From: JAQVOO01 sp964524755
Lineage (GTDB): Bacteria > Spirochaetota > Spirochaetia > Sphaerochaetales > Sphaerochaetaceae
Direction: 5' to 3'
DNA: 23,714 nucleotides
Assembly (NCBI GenBank): GCA_964524755.1
Contig: CAZGDR010000030.1
Location: 1 to 23,714 of the forward strand
Position 1 is the stretch's first letter; the number at the start of each line of letters is the position of its first letter. Under the pieces are notes generated by a model. The model searched no databases and was not told the origin of the DNA. It saw only the letters and a program-made list of their open reading frames with translations. Positions 14,959 through 22,228 of this stretch are shown piece after piece. The translations under genes were made by a program, and so were the position numbers.

Positions 14959-15513
14959 ATGACAAGAGATGAAGCAATGACATTGTACCAGACCTATAAC
15001 TCTTCAGATAACTTACTGCGTCATGCCCTCGCTGTTGAAGCAGTAATGCGTCGTTTCGCTGAAGAATTAGGGTATGACCAAGACTATTGGGGAATTGTAG
15101 GATTACTCCACGACATCGACTATGAACAATACCCTGACCAACACTGTCAAAAAGCTCCAGAACTGTTACGGGCAGCTGGAGTGGATGAAGAGATGATTCA
15201 CGCTATAGTGAGTCATGGTTGGACCATTTGTAGTGATGTAGAGCCGACCCACCCTATGGAAAAGGTATTGTTTACCATAGATGAATTAACTGGTCTCATA
15301 GCGGCGACGGCGCTCATGCGTCCATCAAAAAGCTTGATGGATTTGGGAGTGAAATCGGTAAAAAAGAAGTGGAAATCTAAAGGCTTCTCCGCTGGAGTTG
15401 ATCGTGATCTGATTACTAAAGGGGCCGAGATGCTGGGTATGGAGCTTAATCAGGTCATCCTATTCACGATAGAAGGTATGCGCACGGTTGCCGTAGATTT
15501 AAACTTAGCTTAA
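14959..15513 (+). CDS. HD-domain metal-dependent phosphohydrolase
   Basis: 184 residues of the HD superfamily. The metal ligands are visible as His in LLRHALAVEAVM, the His-Asp pair in GLLHDIDYEQYPDQH and a further His in AIVSHGWTI. Small stand-alone HD proteins of this type (HDIG-like) usually hydrolyse nucleotides or other phosphate esters; the substrate is not predictable here. It is a soluble protein with no signal peptide. AAGGGG stands 6 nt before the ATG. It is divergent from corA, with about 150 nt up to the corA leader ORF. The stop codon overlaps that of the convergent unknown gene in a shared TTAA. Confidence 0.85.
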   Translation: MTRDEAMTLYQTYNSSDNLLRHALAVEAVMRRFAEELGYDQDYWGIVGLLHDIDYEQYPDQHCQKAPELLRAAGVDEEMIHAIVSHGWTICSDVEPTHPMEKVLFTIDELTGLIAATALMRPSKSLMDLGVKSVKKKWKSKGFSAGVDRDLITKGAEMLGMELNQVILFTIEGMRTVAVDLNLA

Positions 15514-16853
15514 GTAGGAACGCTCATCACTTCCAGACGCTGAATTCCCATTTTATTGAGAATAAGGCGATAATGGTATATATCTTCAACATCACTGGTA
15601 CTCGATTTTTGGGTGATAATTAAGTGGAGGTGATATACCCTTTCACTATGTTGTTGCTCAAGTTCTCCTTCAGCTGAGGGAACATAGAGAATATCATTGG
15701 GATCATCCATCTCTTTCAACCAATCATCAATTCGGATCCTGGTAATTACCGTCATGGCGTTAATCCAAGGTCCGATAGTACGGTTTTTCTCAGTCTTCAG
15801 AATCTTCACATACCGCGAGTAATGGACCACATCCTCTTCGGGTAACATATCCTGAAAAGGATTACCCCCCTCTAGGCGTTTATCGAGAACATATTGAGGG
15901 ACACGTGAAGCCGTAGTAATCTTCATGATCATCTTGGTGAGGCTTAACCGATTCCCAGTTCGTGGTGATACAAAGGATGAAATCTGGTCAGCGAGGAGAC
16001 GTGGTAATACTCGGGAGAAGAATGCACGCAGGCTTAGTTTGATCCAATCCTTGAAGACATAGGCAATAATGGCAAGCAGAGCCCATTGCATAGTGTTCTT
16101 CGTAAATAGAGTTTCAGCATAGATGGCTGCCATAATAGCAAAAGCCATCGCAATAGCAGCTGCAGCACCTGCTAAAATACCCCCAATCCGCTTAGGAACC
16201 TTAGAGTGAACTGGAGTAAGGTATAAAACCGACTGACTCCATTTCTTTAATACTCCCGAGCGATACGCCACCGCTTCAGTCGAATATCGATTCTCTTTAC
16301 TTACTACCGATTCATACTTTTGCTCACGTCGATAATTTAGTTCAGCTCGTGAACGGCGTAACAAAGCATAAGCCGGCTCTTGTAACTCTCCAAAGAGTGG
16401 TTCAAGCGAAAGGTACATCTCAAGACTAATACTCTCCACAATTAGGCTTATAGCTTCATCGGCCCATTCAAATGAGGTAATCATCCGNNNNNNNNNNNNN
16501 NNNNNNNNNNNNNNNNNNNNNNNNNNNNNNNNNNNNNNNNNNNNNNNNNNNNNNNNNNNNNNNNNNNNNNNNNNNNNNNNNNNNNNNGTATAACGCTCAA
16601 GCAAGATTAATGGACTAGTTTGATTTTTTCGATCTAATAATTCATCCAAAGTAATCTCAGGTGAAGAGTAACGAGCATGCGCTCTAAATTTTCGTATCAT
16701 GGCTTCATTCGAAATGAAATCAGAAGAGACGTTTAATTGTGCTGGAGTAAAAATATAATAGTTGAGTTCCCTCGTATATGATTTGTGTTCAGGAATTGGA
16801 TATGTAATTTTAGTCTCTAAGTGCCTGCTCGAATGTATTCGTACATCAATCAT
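15510..16853 (-). CDS. Large two-helix membrane protein of unknown function (contains a sequence gap)
   Basis: The frame spans 448 codons including 100 N at 16488-16587, so the true length is unknown. Coding sequence on both sides of the gap is in the same frame as printed, and the flanks share no overlap, so real bases are missing. The N-terminal part (1-88) is soluble and charged. After the gap comes a helical region (about 125-205, with RREQKYESVVSKENR), two hydrophobic segments (about 223-244 and 254-270), then a C-terminal cytoplasmic-looking domain ending IQRLEVMSVPT. I recognise no family or catalytic motif. GGAG lies 6 nt before the ATG at 16853. The gene stands alone. Its plan resembles the 259-residue protein at 8778-9557. 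Confidence 0.75.
   Translation of the reverse strand: MIDVRIHSSRHLETKITYPIPEHKSYTRELNYYIFTPAQLNVSSDFISNEAMIRKFRAHARYSSPEITLDELLDRKNQTSPLILLERYXXXXXXXXXXXXXXXXXXXXXXXXXXXXXXXXXXRMITSFEWADEAISLIVESISLEMYLSLEPLFGELQEPAYALLRRSRAELNYRREQKYESVVSKENRYSTEAVAYRSGVLKKWSQSVLYLTPVHSKVPKRIGGILAGAAAAIAMAFAIMAAIYAETLFTKNTMQWALLAIIAYVFKDWIKLSLRAFFSRVLPRLLADQISSFVSPRTGNRLSLTKMIMKITTASRVPQYVLDKRLEGGNPFQDMLPEEDVVHYSRYVKILKTEKNRTIGPWINAMTVITRIRIDDWLKEMDDPNDILYVPSAEGELEQQHSERVYHLHLIITQKSSTSDVEDIYHYRLILNKMGIQRLEVMSVPT
16488..16587. other. Assembly gap (100 N) inside the unknown membrane protein gene
   Basis: Exactly 100 N. Unlike the gap at 13471, the left and right flanks share no visible overlap, so this is a genuine unsequenced stretch of unknown size. 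Confidence 0.95.
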
Positions 16854-16959
16854 TAATTACTCCATCTATTGGTGATAATTGTAGTTTAACCTTCACTTAA
16901 AAGCAATAACAACTCAAAAGGAAGAGGGTATGTTCCTCACTTGCGACATCAACCTTCAT

Positions 16960-16988
16960 TTGACAAGAGGGTATTAATAACGCATAAT
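16960..16988 (+). promoter_or_regulatory. Strong sigma-70 promoter before the DUF3006-like gene
   Basis: A perfect TTGACA (16960-16965), a 17-nt spacer and CATAAT (16983-16988, five of six). This is the best -35/-10 pair in the window. The predicted start near 16995 places the transcript's 5' end at or just within the AAAGGAGG that precedes the short ORF at 17005. Confidence 0.7.
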
Positions 16989-17004
16989 TACGAAAGGAGG
17001 CTTG

Positions 17005-17058
17005 ATGGCAACAATTTTGGACACAAAAACCACCAACCTTTATGTAGTGGGAATGTAA
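17005..17058 (+). CDS. Short ORF (17 residues) between promoter and DUF3006-like gene
   Basis: AAAGGAGG, the strongest ribosome site in this region, stands 4 nt before an ATG opening MATILDTKTTNLYVVGM and a TAA. The next gene begins 63 nt later in the same frame, so the TAA is the only stop between them. It could be a leader peptide, a tiny functional peptide, or the remnant of an N-terminal extension cut by a nonsense mutation. Translation is supported only by signal strength and the promoter just upstream. Confidence 0.35.
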   Translation: MATILDTKTTNLYVVGM

Positions 17059-17121
17059 CGCATCCTCGTGTTCGCCGCAAGCAGAACAATACTCCTAACG
17101 ACTATACCCTATGGAGGAAGT

Positions 17122-17283
17122 ATGGACAAATTGTATACTATTGAACGGTTTGAAGAAGATTATGCCGTATGCATCTCCTCAGATAAGCGCCAAGTCAATA
17201 TCCCCTTTGAAACGATTCCTGCAAATTCAGTAGTGGGTGATGTTCTACGTTTCGATAATGGTGCATATATAAAAGCTGACTAA
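17122..17283 (+). CDS. DUF3006-like small protein
   Basis: 53 residues, MDKLYTIERFEEDYAVCISS onward, with the DUF3006 pattern: an initial D/ER-F-E-xx-x-A-V strand, a short polar turn (DKRQ), the strand VNIPFETIPANSV, and V-GDVLRF before the end. The family consists of small all-beta proteins of about 60-80 residues, often near ComEC-like or MBL genes; no biochemical role is established. GGAGG lies 4 nt before the ATG; a GTG at 17068 in the same frame would add 18 residues but lacks a ribosome site. It is shorter than usual. Its stop abuts the convergent hydrolase stop with no base between. Confidence 0.68.
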   Translation: MDKLYTIERFEEDYAVCISSDKRQVNIPFETIPANSVVGDVLRFDNGAYIKAD

Positions 17284-18258
17284 TTAAGATTGTAGTAGTA
17301 TATCTACGATTTTAGCCTGCGCTTCTCTAGCTTCAGGGATAGGAAACAAAGGGAAATCATGGTTCATCTTAGGGTACTCATGATAATCAAGTGCGACTCC
17401 TTTGCGTTGGCAGAGTATGCGTAACTTCCTGGCATCTGCCAGCAATATTTCATGGGTCCCTACAAAGAGCGTCAGAGGGGGAAGTCCCTCTAGAATTCCA
17501 TTAATGGGGCTCACTCGCCAATCATGCGGATCGCCATCACCTACCCAAGCACGTCCAACATATTGTAAATGGGCCCGATTAAGCATCGGGTCTTTTGTTT
17601 CAAGCGGTGTAATATCAGCATTGCGTAATGTTATATCGAGCCAGGGTGATATTAGGATTACTGCTTTCGGTAGAGCTAGGCGGTCTCTCGTAATCTGTTG
17701 AGCCAGAGCCAAGGCTAACCCTCCCCCCGCTGAATCCCCCATAATAACAATGTTATGAGCTGCAGTAGTCTCTAATAGCGTCTGATACAAATCAAAAACT
17801 TTATAAAAAGCTTCCTCGAATGTATTTGTCGGTGCCTTTGGATATATGGGTACGGTGATAATGGCTTTACTTTGCGTATTAATGCGATCTAGAAATAACC
17901 AATGGGGAAGAATAGGTTGCTCGACGTAGGCACCACCATGTAAATACAGAATTCTAGTAGCTGTAGAGCCACTCCGTCCCTTTAGAATAACACAATCTAA
18001 ACCTGCAATCTCTTTCCTTTCCACGTAGCCAAATATTTTCAGGGGAGTGGGAATTTGATATGGGTGGCTCTGTATAATGGCCTGTTCTTTTAAAAACTGT
18101 TCTGGATCTTTGCCTGCACCAAACCACTTCTTATTTAAACGCAAATAAAGCATCTGCTCACTACTCCAACTCCTAAAACTACGCTTCTCTGTACGGGTAA
18201 TATAGAGAGCAAATCCGCTGAATACGGCAATGATGGAGAGAAATATCAGATAAGCCAT
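17284..18258 (-). CDS. Alpha/beta hydrolase, hormone-sensitive-lipase type, membrane-anchored
   Basis: 324 residues. An N-terminal hydrophobic helix (about 3-20, LIFLSIIAVFSGFALYI) looks like an uncleaved anchor. The oxyanion motif HGGAYVE and nucleophile elbow GDSAGGGLAL (Ser between Asp and Ala) identify the HSL/GDSAG esterase family. The other catalytic residues are probably the Asp in LLADARKL and the His in PKMNHDFPLFP. It should hydrolyse carboxyl esters of short or medium acyl chains; the natural substrate is unknown. No Shine-Dalgarno precedes the ATG; TTGACA-16-TATACT ends 7 nt before it, predicting a leaderless transcript. It is a single gene, convergent with the DUF3006-like gene. 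Confidence 0.9.
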   Translation of the reverse strand: MAYLIFLSIIAVFSGFALYITRTEKRSFRSWSSEQMLYLRLNKKWFGAGKDPEQFLKEQAIIQSHPYQIPTPLKIFGYVERKEIAGLDCVILKGRSGSTATRILYLHGGAYVEQPILPHWLFLDRINTQSKAIITVPIYPKAPTNTFEEAFYKVFDLYQTLLETTAAHNIVIMGDSAGGGLALALAQQITRDRLALPKAVILISPWLDITLRNADITPLETKDPMLNRAHLQYVGRAWVGDGDPHDWRVSPINGILEGLPPLTLFVGTHEILLADARKLRILCQRKGVALDYHEYPKMNHDFPLFPIPEAREAQAKIVDILLQS

Positions 18259-18265
18259 AAACTAG

Positions 18266-18293
18266 AGTATACACACAGGAGCGGTAGTGTCAA
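18266..18293 (-). promoter_or_regulatory. Sigma-70 promoter of the alpha/beta hydrolase, start at the ATG
   Basis: Minus strand: a perfect TTGACA (18293-18288), a 16-nt spacer and TATACT (18271-18266). The predicted transcription start is 18258-18259 and the ATG starts at 18258. The sequence from -10 to start, TATACTCTAGTTTATG, is close to that of the MFS gene, TATACTCACCTTTATG. Confidence 0.7.
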
Positions 18294-18674
18294 AAGGATA
18301 AAGACTATTCTCATTCTGAAATCATGTTATTTATCATCGTAGAGAAAATAAAGATGAACTGGCGATTATAAAGGTAATGTAACACGAACTAACTTTCTCA
18401 TCTAAAAGCAACGTTACGTTAGAAACCATAAAAATAGCAGGAGCATTAATGTGATTTTGTATTGTTCTCTCCCCTACGTGTGCTGTAATCGTACTTACTA
18501 GAGATGATACTACTTACCCATAGGCTGAAGCATAACCAGATTATAATCATCATCCGACCAACAGCAAAGCTCACTCGGATGTGTAATCTTTGAAATCTCT
18601 CTCCCCTATCCCCTGCCATGTTGCATGATTTTTAGTTTTTGCAACAACTGACGAGGAAGCGTTGTACACACCTC
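18294..18674. other. Intergenic stretch without a gene
   Basis: About 380 AT-rich bases without a convincing ORF. A 7-bp inverted repeat, TGTTGCA and TGCAACA, spans about 18619-18647 around a T-rich interior and is the only structure noticed besides the hairpin at 18675-18690. Confidence 0.4.
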
Positions 18675-18690
18675 CCTAGCTGCCGCTAGG
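18675..18690 (-). terminator. Hairpin after the PIG-L gene
   Basis: CCTAGC (18675-18680) and GCTAGG (18685-18690) form a perfect 6-bp stem with a TGCC tetraloop (GGCA on the transcript), 8 nt beyond the stop of the minus-strand deacetylase gene. No U-tract follows on the minus strand, so its role as a terminator is uncertain. Confidence 0.4.
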
Positions 18691-18698
18691 CGGTGCTG

Positions 18699-19400
18699 TC
18701 AGGGCAGTAACCGTGTGGTTGGCATACTACGTCGATTAGAGATTTTGAACCCTTCTGCGTACCTACAGCCGCTTTGTAAGCCTCGAGCTTCTGCTAAGAT
18801 TGTGGTGGCATGTAGAATGTCTAGACCAGTGGTTTCTTTAATATGTTCCACCTGGCTCATATGGCAGCTGAGAGCTTCAATCTTACTTTCAAATGTTGTG
18901 TGTATATCAACATATTCGGTAGGGATGAATACACCACCACCTACTTTATCCATGTGGTAAAGAAATATCGGTTTATGTAGCGCAGCGTGTTCTGTTTTCA
19001 CATGGGTTAAAAAGGCTTGTGTCATACAGTGAAACACTAACTCCGCCGTTGCGACATGGTCCGGATGGTAATCATCAAAGTCATGGGTAATGATAATATC
19101 GGGCTGAATGGAACGTAGTAAATTAGTCATTTTCAACTGCGTCGTGCTATCTTGGGCGTCTAGAGTCATGTCGTCGATATCTAAAGTACAATAGGACGCC
19201 CCTATAACCTGCGCACTCTTAGCCCCTTCTTTCATCCTTATCATCCGGAGTTGGGAAGGTTCTATGGTGTGGTGCCCCTGGTTCCCATTTGTAACGGCAC
19301 ACACTACAACCGAGTCGCCTCTTTGAACACATCGGGCTAAGGTTCCGAAACTACACATCTCAACATCATCAGGATGAGCACCGATTGCTAATATTTTCAT
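18699..19400 (-). CDS. PIG-L/LmbE-family N-acetylglucosaminyl deacetylase
   Basis: 233 residues. The Zn2+-binding AHPDD motif is in MKILAIGAHPDDVEMCSFGTL, and the second metal/catalytic block ITHDFDDYHPDHVATAELV is complete. Members remove the acetyl group from GlcNAc-type sugars in glycan, bacillithiol/mycothiol or antibiotic precursors; the substrate here is unknown. The protein is cytoplasmic. The ATG at 19400 is preceded by AGGGGG 5 nt upstream. It is divergent from the TauE-like gene, with a 10-bp perfect palindrome ATGATATCAT (19425-19434) between them that could be a shared operator. Confidence 0.9.
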   Translation of the reverse strand: MKILAIGAHPDDVEMCSFGTLARCVQRGDSVVVCAVTNGNQGHHTIEPSQLRMIRMKEGAKSAQVIGASYCTLDIDDMTLDAQDSTTQLKMTNLLRSIQPDIIITHDFDDYHPDHVATAELVFHCMTQAFLTHVKTEHAALHKPIFLYHMDKVGGGVFIPTEYVDIHTTFESKIEALSCHMSQVEHIKETTGLDILHATTILAEARGLQSGCRYAEGFKISNRRSMPTTRLLP

Positions 19401-19432
19401 GTCGACCCCCTAAAAAGTTACAAAATGATATC

Positions 19433-20200
19433 ATGAAACGAAGTTTCTTTGCTATAATGATTTTTATGGTTGTTATGTGTCTTGCTCTATTTTTCATAAC
19501 TTTAGTCGGCTCGTTTTTACAAACTAATATAGGGTTTGGATTCCCCGTCCTAGCCATGATTTTCTTGCCGTCATTATTTCCTTTTTCCACTGCAGTAGCG
19601 CTGTGCCAGATTATCGCCATAGTCAGCACGGGCTATCTCACCATCTATTACTTTAAACATATAGCTTGGAAAATATTGCTGCCGTTGTTACTTGTTTCCC
19701 TCGGTGTTACCGTACTAGTAACCATAACCTCCATCGATATGTCCAACAAAAACCTACAAATTATTTTGGGGGCTGCCCTGATTGTTATCAGCATGTATAC
19801 TATCCGCTTCAGTGAACGAATTCATATTAATCCCACTGTTCCAACGGGTATGATCATGGGCATGCTTGCCGGTATTGGCAACGGCTTATTTGGAATCAGC
19901 GGACCTCCTGTAGCTCTTTATCTCTTGGGTGCAAAAATAGATAAAGAGTCCTACCTCGCTACAATCCAATGTTATTTTCTCATATCGAGCATATGCGCTA
20001 TTCTGGTAAGAACTAGTTATGGGGCTCTGACAAGGTCCCACATACCCTTTATTTTGATTGGCTGGCTAGGTATTGCCCTAGGGACCTATATAGGATTACG
20101 CGTTTTTACACGACTGGCACTCTCTTCGCTTCGTAAGTTAGTCTATATTTTTGTAGGAATTAGTGGCGCTGTAATCGTTGTTCAACAACTTCTTCCTTAG
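19433..20200 (+). CDS. TauE/SafE-family permease
   Basis: About 255 residues with seven or eight hydrophobic helices. The family pattern is visible in the two halves: LVGSFLQTNIGFGFPVLAM near the N-terminus and GMLAGIGNGLFGISGPPVALYLL in the middle. TauE/SafE proteins export sulfite, sulfoacetate or other small organic anions. The start is uncertain: ATG 19433 (MKRSFFA) has no ribosome site but gives a basic N-terminus. ATG 19466 follows an extended -10 (TGCTATAAT, 19450-19458) by 7 nt, which would fit the leaderless pattern seen elsewhere in the window. The gene ends in a 4-nt overlap with the convergent MBL gene, inside a long hairpin. Confidence 0.85.
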   Translation: MKRSFFAIMIFMVVMCLALFFITLVGSFLQTNIGFGFPVLAMIFLPSLFPFSTAVALCQIIAIVSTGYLTIYYFKHIAWKILLPLLLVSLGVTVLVTITSIDMSNKNLQIILGAALIVISMYTIRFSERIHINPTVPTGMIMGMLAGIGNGLFGISGPPVALYLLGAKIDKESYLATIQCYFLISSICAILVRTSYGALTRSHIPFILIGWLGIALGTYIGLRVFTRLALSSLRKLVYIFVGISGAVIVVQQLLP

Positions 20201-20222
20201 TTGTTGGAATCCCAACGATTAC
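20171..20222. terminator. Bidirectional hairpin spanning the convergent stops
   Basis: GTAATCGTTG (20171-20180) pairs exactly with CAACGATTAC (20213-20222), and inside it TTCAACAACT (20181-20190) pairs with AGTTGTTG-AA (20199-20209, one bulged G), closing an 8-nt loop TCTTCCTT. About 20 base pairs lie in 52 nt, almost symmetric on both strands, so it can fold in transcripts from either gene. It lies wholly within coding sequence: the last 30 nt of the TauE-like gene and the last 26 nt of the MBL gene. Confidence 0.7.
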
Positions 20223-21870
20223 GCAAGGCTTCTAAATCCTGGGAAAATTGGAGAACTGCGTTAGCCAGTTTTTGGGGATCGTTTGCAGCAGGATCGTTAA
20301 ATGCTTCCTTACCATGCCTGCGCATCCTTTCAGCCACAGCTTGAACCCCTGTAAAGATTTCGTCTAACTGAGCATAAGCCTGTTTTAGATCTGTAATTCC
20401 AGCGGCCCACAACCGTTCGTCTTTAGCTACAGGCAACTTGTCGGTAAGCAGATCAAATGACTCTCCTGCTGCAGGTGCCCAGGCCTTAAGGTTGAGTGAT
20501 GAGCCCAGTAATCCCGCAAAATAGGGGGCTACCTGCTCTTCTCCATGTACTACAAAGACATGTTGAGGACGTTGGGTAAAGTTTGAAATCCATTTTATAA
20601 GTCCTGCCTGATCGGCATGGGCACTAATATTGTCCAGTTTTGTCACGGTAGCTCGCACATCAATTCGATCGCCGAATATGGACACCTTTTTAGATCCATC
20701 CAGAATAGAACGCCCTAAGGTACCCGGTGCCTGATAACCACAAAACACAATCGTACTTTCAGCGCGCCATAGATTATGCTTCAGGTGGTGTTTAATACGT
20801 CCTGCTTCACACATCCCACTGGCGCTGATAATAACGGCACTACCCTTTCGACGATTCAATTCCCTTGATTCATCGGCGGTGACTGTGGTGGTAAGAGAGC
20901 TAAATACAAGTGGATTTAATCCTTTCTCAACAATCTCCATCGCTTCCTCATCAAAGTAGCCTTCAATGTTGCGCGAAAATACTTTAGTAGCCTCAATAGC
21001 TAGGGGACTATCCAGAAATACGGGTAAATGAGGAATGTTTGGCAGTAACTTTTTCTCTACAATGTACCGTAAAAGATAGAGTAATTCTTGTGTTCGGCCC
21101 ACAGCAAAAGAGGGAATTATTACATTTCCACCTTTAGCAAAGGTATCTTGTATGATATCGGCAAGCTGCCGCGAACGTTCCTGTGTTGATTTTCTTTGGG
21201 TGGCATGTTCCGGCTTGGGATGGAGACGATCCCCATAGGTAGATTCCATTATTACAAAATCTGCTCCTTGAATCGAGACCGGATCATGAATGATTGGTTG
21301 ATCAAGGTTGCCAATATCGCCACTAAAAACTAGATGTTTAGTTTGTTTACCTTCGGTTAACCATACTTGAATTGCAGAAGATCCTAACAAGTGCCCTGCA
21401 TCTGTAAATTCGACTTCAATCCCTTCATCGACGGTAAAGCGCTGGTTATAGGGGTGTCCGGTAAATAATTCCATCGCTTTTTTGGCATCCTCTACCGTGT
21501 ATAAAGGTTCAATTAAGCTTTTGCCTGCCCGCTTGCGTTTACGGTTGTGCCATTCAGCTTCCATCTCTTGAATATGCCCTGAATCAGCTAACATGATAGA
21601 ACAAAGATCGGCGGTTGCATCTGTGCTATGGATAGTACCTCTAAAGCCATTGCGTACCAACAAGGGGATTCTCCCTGAATGGTCGATATGGGCATGAGTA
21701 AGAAGCACATAATCTATTTCTGTAGCCTTAAAGGGGAGTTCCATCCCCAACTTACGTTCATCGTTTCCTTGTAATAGACCGCAATCTACTAAAAATTGTT
21801 TTCCCCCGCATTCCACTTTAATGCAACTACCAGTTACGGCGCGTGCACCACCAATAAATGTTATTTTCAT
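20197..21870 (-). CDS. MBL-fold/beta-CASP ribonuclease-like protein
   Basis: 557 residues. The metallo-beta-lactamase part begins at residue 1 and carries the Zn2+ motif THAHIDHSG (His59, His61, Asp63, His64), a later His in DAGHLLGSSA and an Asp in FSGDIGN. The beta-CASP region follows (MESTYGDRLHP, VFLDSPLAIEAT, IISASGMCEAGRIKHHLKHNLW) and the RMMBL end with FVVHGEEQV. This is the YSH1/CPSF-73-like bacterial group (as in Thermus TTHA0252), expected to cut RNA. A C-terminal helical extension of about 100 residues is extra. No Shine-Dalgarno is present; a promoter with its start on the ATG is at 21877-21905. It is convergent with the TauE-like gene. Confidence 0.93.
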   Translation of the reverse strand: MKITFIGGARAVTGSCIKVECGGKQFLVDCGLLQGNDERKLGMELPFKATEIDYVLLTHAHIDHSGRIPLLVRNGFRGTIHSTDATADLCSIMLADSGHIQEMEAEWHNRKRKRAGKSLIEPLYTVEDAKKAMELFTGHPYNQRFTVDEGIEVEFTDAGHLLGSSAIQVWLTEGKQTKHLVFSGDIGNLDQPIIHDPVSIQGADFVIMESTYGDRLHPKPEHATQRKSTQERSRQLADIIQDTFAKGGNVIIPSFAVGRTQELLYLLRYIVEKKLLPNIPHLPVFLDSPLAIEATKVFSRNIEGYFDEEAMEIVEKGLNPLVFSSLTTTVTADESRELNRRKGSAVIISASGMCEAGRIKHHLKHNLWRAESTIVFCGYQAPGTLGRSILDGSKKVSIFGDRIDVRATVTKLDNISAHADQAGLIKWISNFTQRPQHVFVVHGEEQVAPYFAGLLGSSLNLKAWAPAAGESFDLLTDKLPVAKDERLWAAGITDLKQAYAQLDEIFTGVQAVAERMRRHGKEAFNDPAANDPQKLANAVLQFSQDLEALRNRWDSNN

Positions 21871-21876
21871 GCCATC

Positions 21877-21905
21877 ATGATACCTTGAATAGGCTCAATT
21901 GTCCA
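21877..21905 (-). promoter_or_regulatory. Sigma-70 promoter of the MBL gene, predicted start on the ATG
   Basis: Minus strand: TGGACA (21905-21900), a 17-nt spacer and TATCAT (21882-21877), five of six consensus bases in each. The predicted start is 21870, exactly the A of the ATG. Confidence 0.6.
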
Positions 21906-22014
21906 TGAAAACTACCATAATGGCACATACATAAAAATCCCACAGCACTTAAATCCTAGTGTTTAAGCGCAACACAAGAGAGCATGGTATGTATGGGATA
22001 CTAAGTAGTTTTCA
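21906..22014. repeat. Nested fold-back element (three concentric inverted repeats)
   Basis: TGAAAACTAC (21906-21915) matches GTAGTTTTCA (22005-22014), CATACATA (21926-21933) matches TATGTATG (21988-21995) and CTTAAA (21948-21953) matches TTTAAG (21962-21967). All arms are exact and properly nested with similar spacing on both sides, giving a 109-nt fold-back with an 8-nt loop. It overlaps no gene and begins right at the -35 of the MBL promoter. It could be a structured RNA, a regulatory DNA cruciform or a small miniature element. The rest of 21871-22228 holds only the two flanking promoters. Confidence 0.45.
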
Positions 22015-22193
22015 GTATACAAGCATATTCTTTTCATTTGGCGAAAACGGTAAACACAGCGCTGATGCTCCATCCCTACATGCTTGTGACTCTTGCCTAC
22101 ATATGACATGACTGAAGGTTTATAGAAACATAAATTTAGAATTACCGAGAATATAATGTACGTAAGTTCTACAATAACAAGATGAATTTACTC

Positions 22194-22222
22194 TTGATTT
22201 TGTAAAACATTGCCCATATAAT
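22194..22222 (+). promoter_or_regulatory. Sigma-70 promoter of the secreted protein gene, start on a TTG
   Basis: TTGATT (22194-22199), a 17-nt spacer and a perfect TATAAT (22217-22222). The predicted start is 22229, the first base of the TTG initiation codon. Confidence 0.6.
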
Positions 22223-22228
22223 CTTCAT

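Noticed and set aside
17068..17121. An 18-residue extension of the DUF3006-like protein from a GTG
   Set aside because: There is no ribosome site for it, while GGAGG precedes the ATG at 17122.
16941..17144. A 67-codon frame (TTG start) overlapping the short ORF and the DUF3006-like start
   Set aside because: It has no ribosome site, starts before the promoter's predicted transcript start, and overlaps the supported frames.
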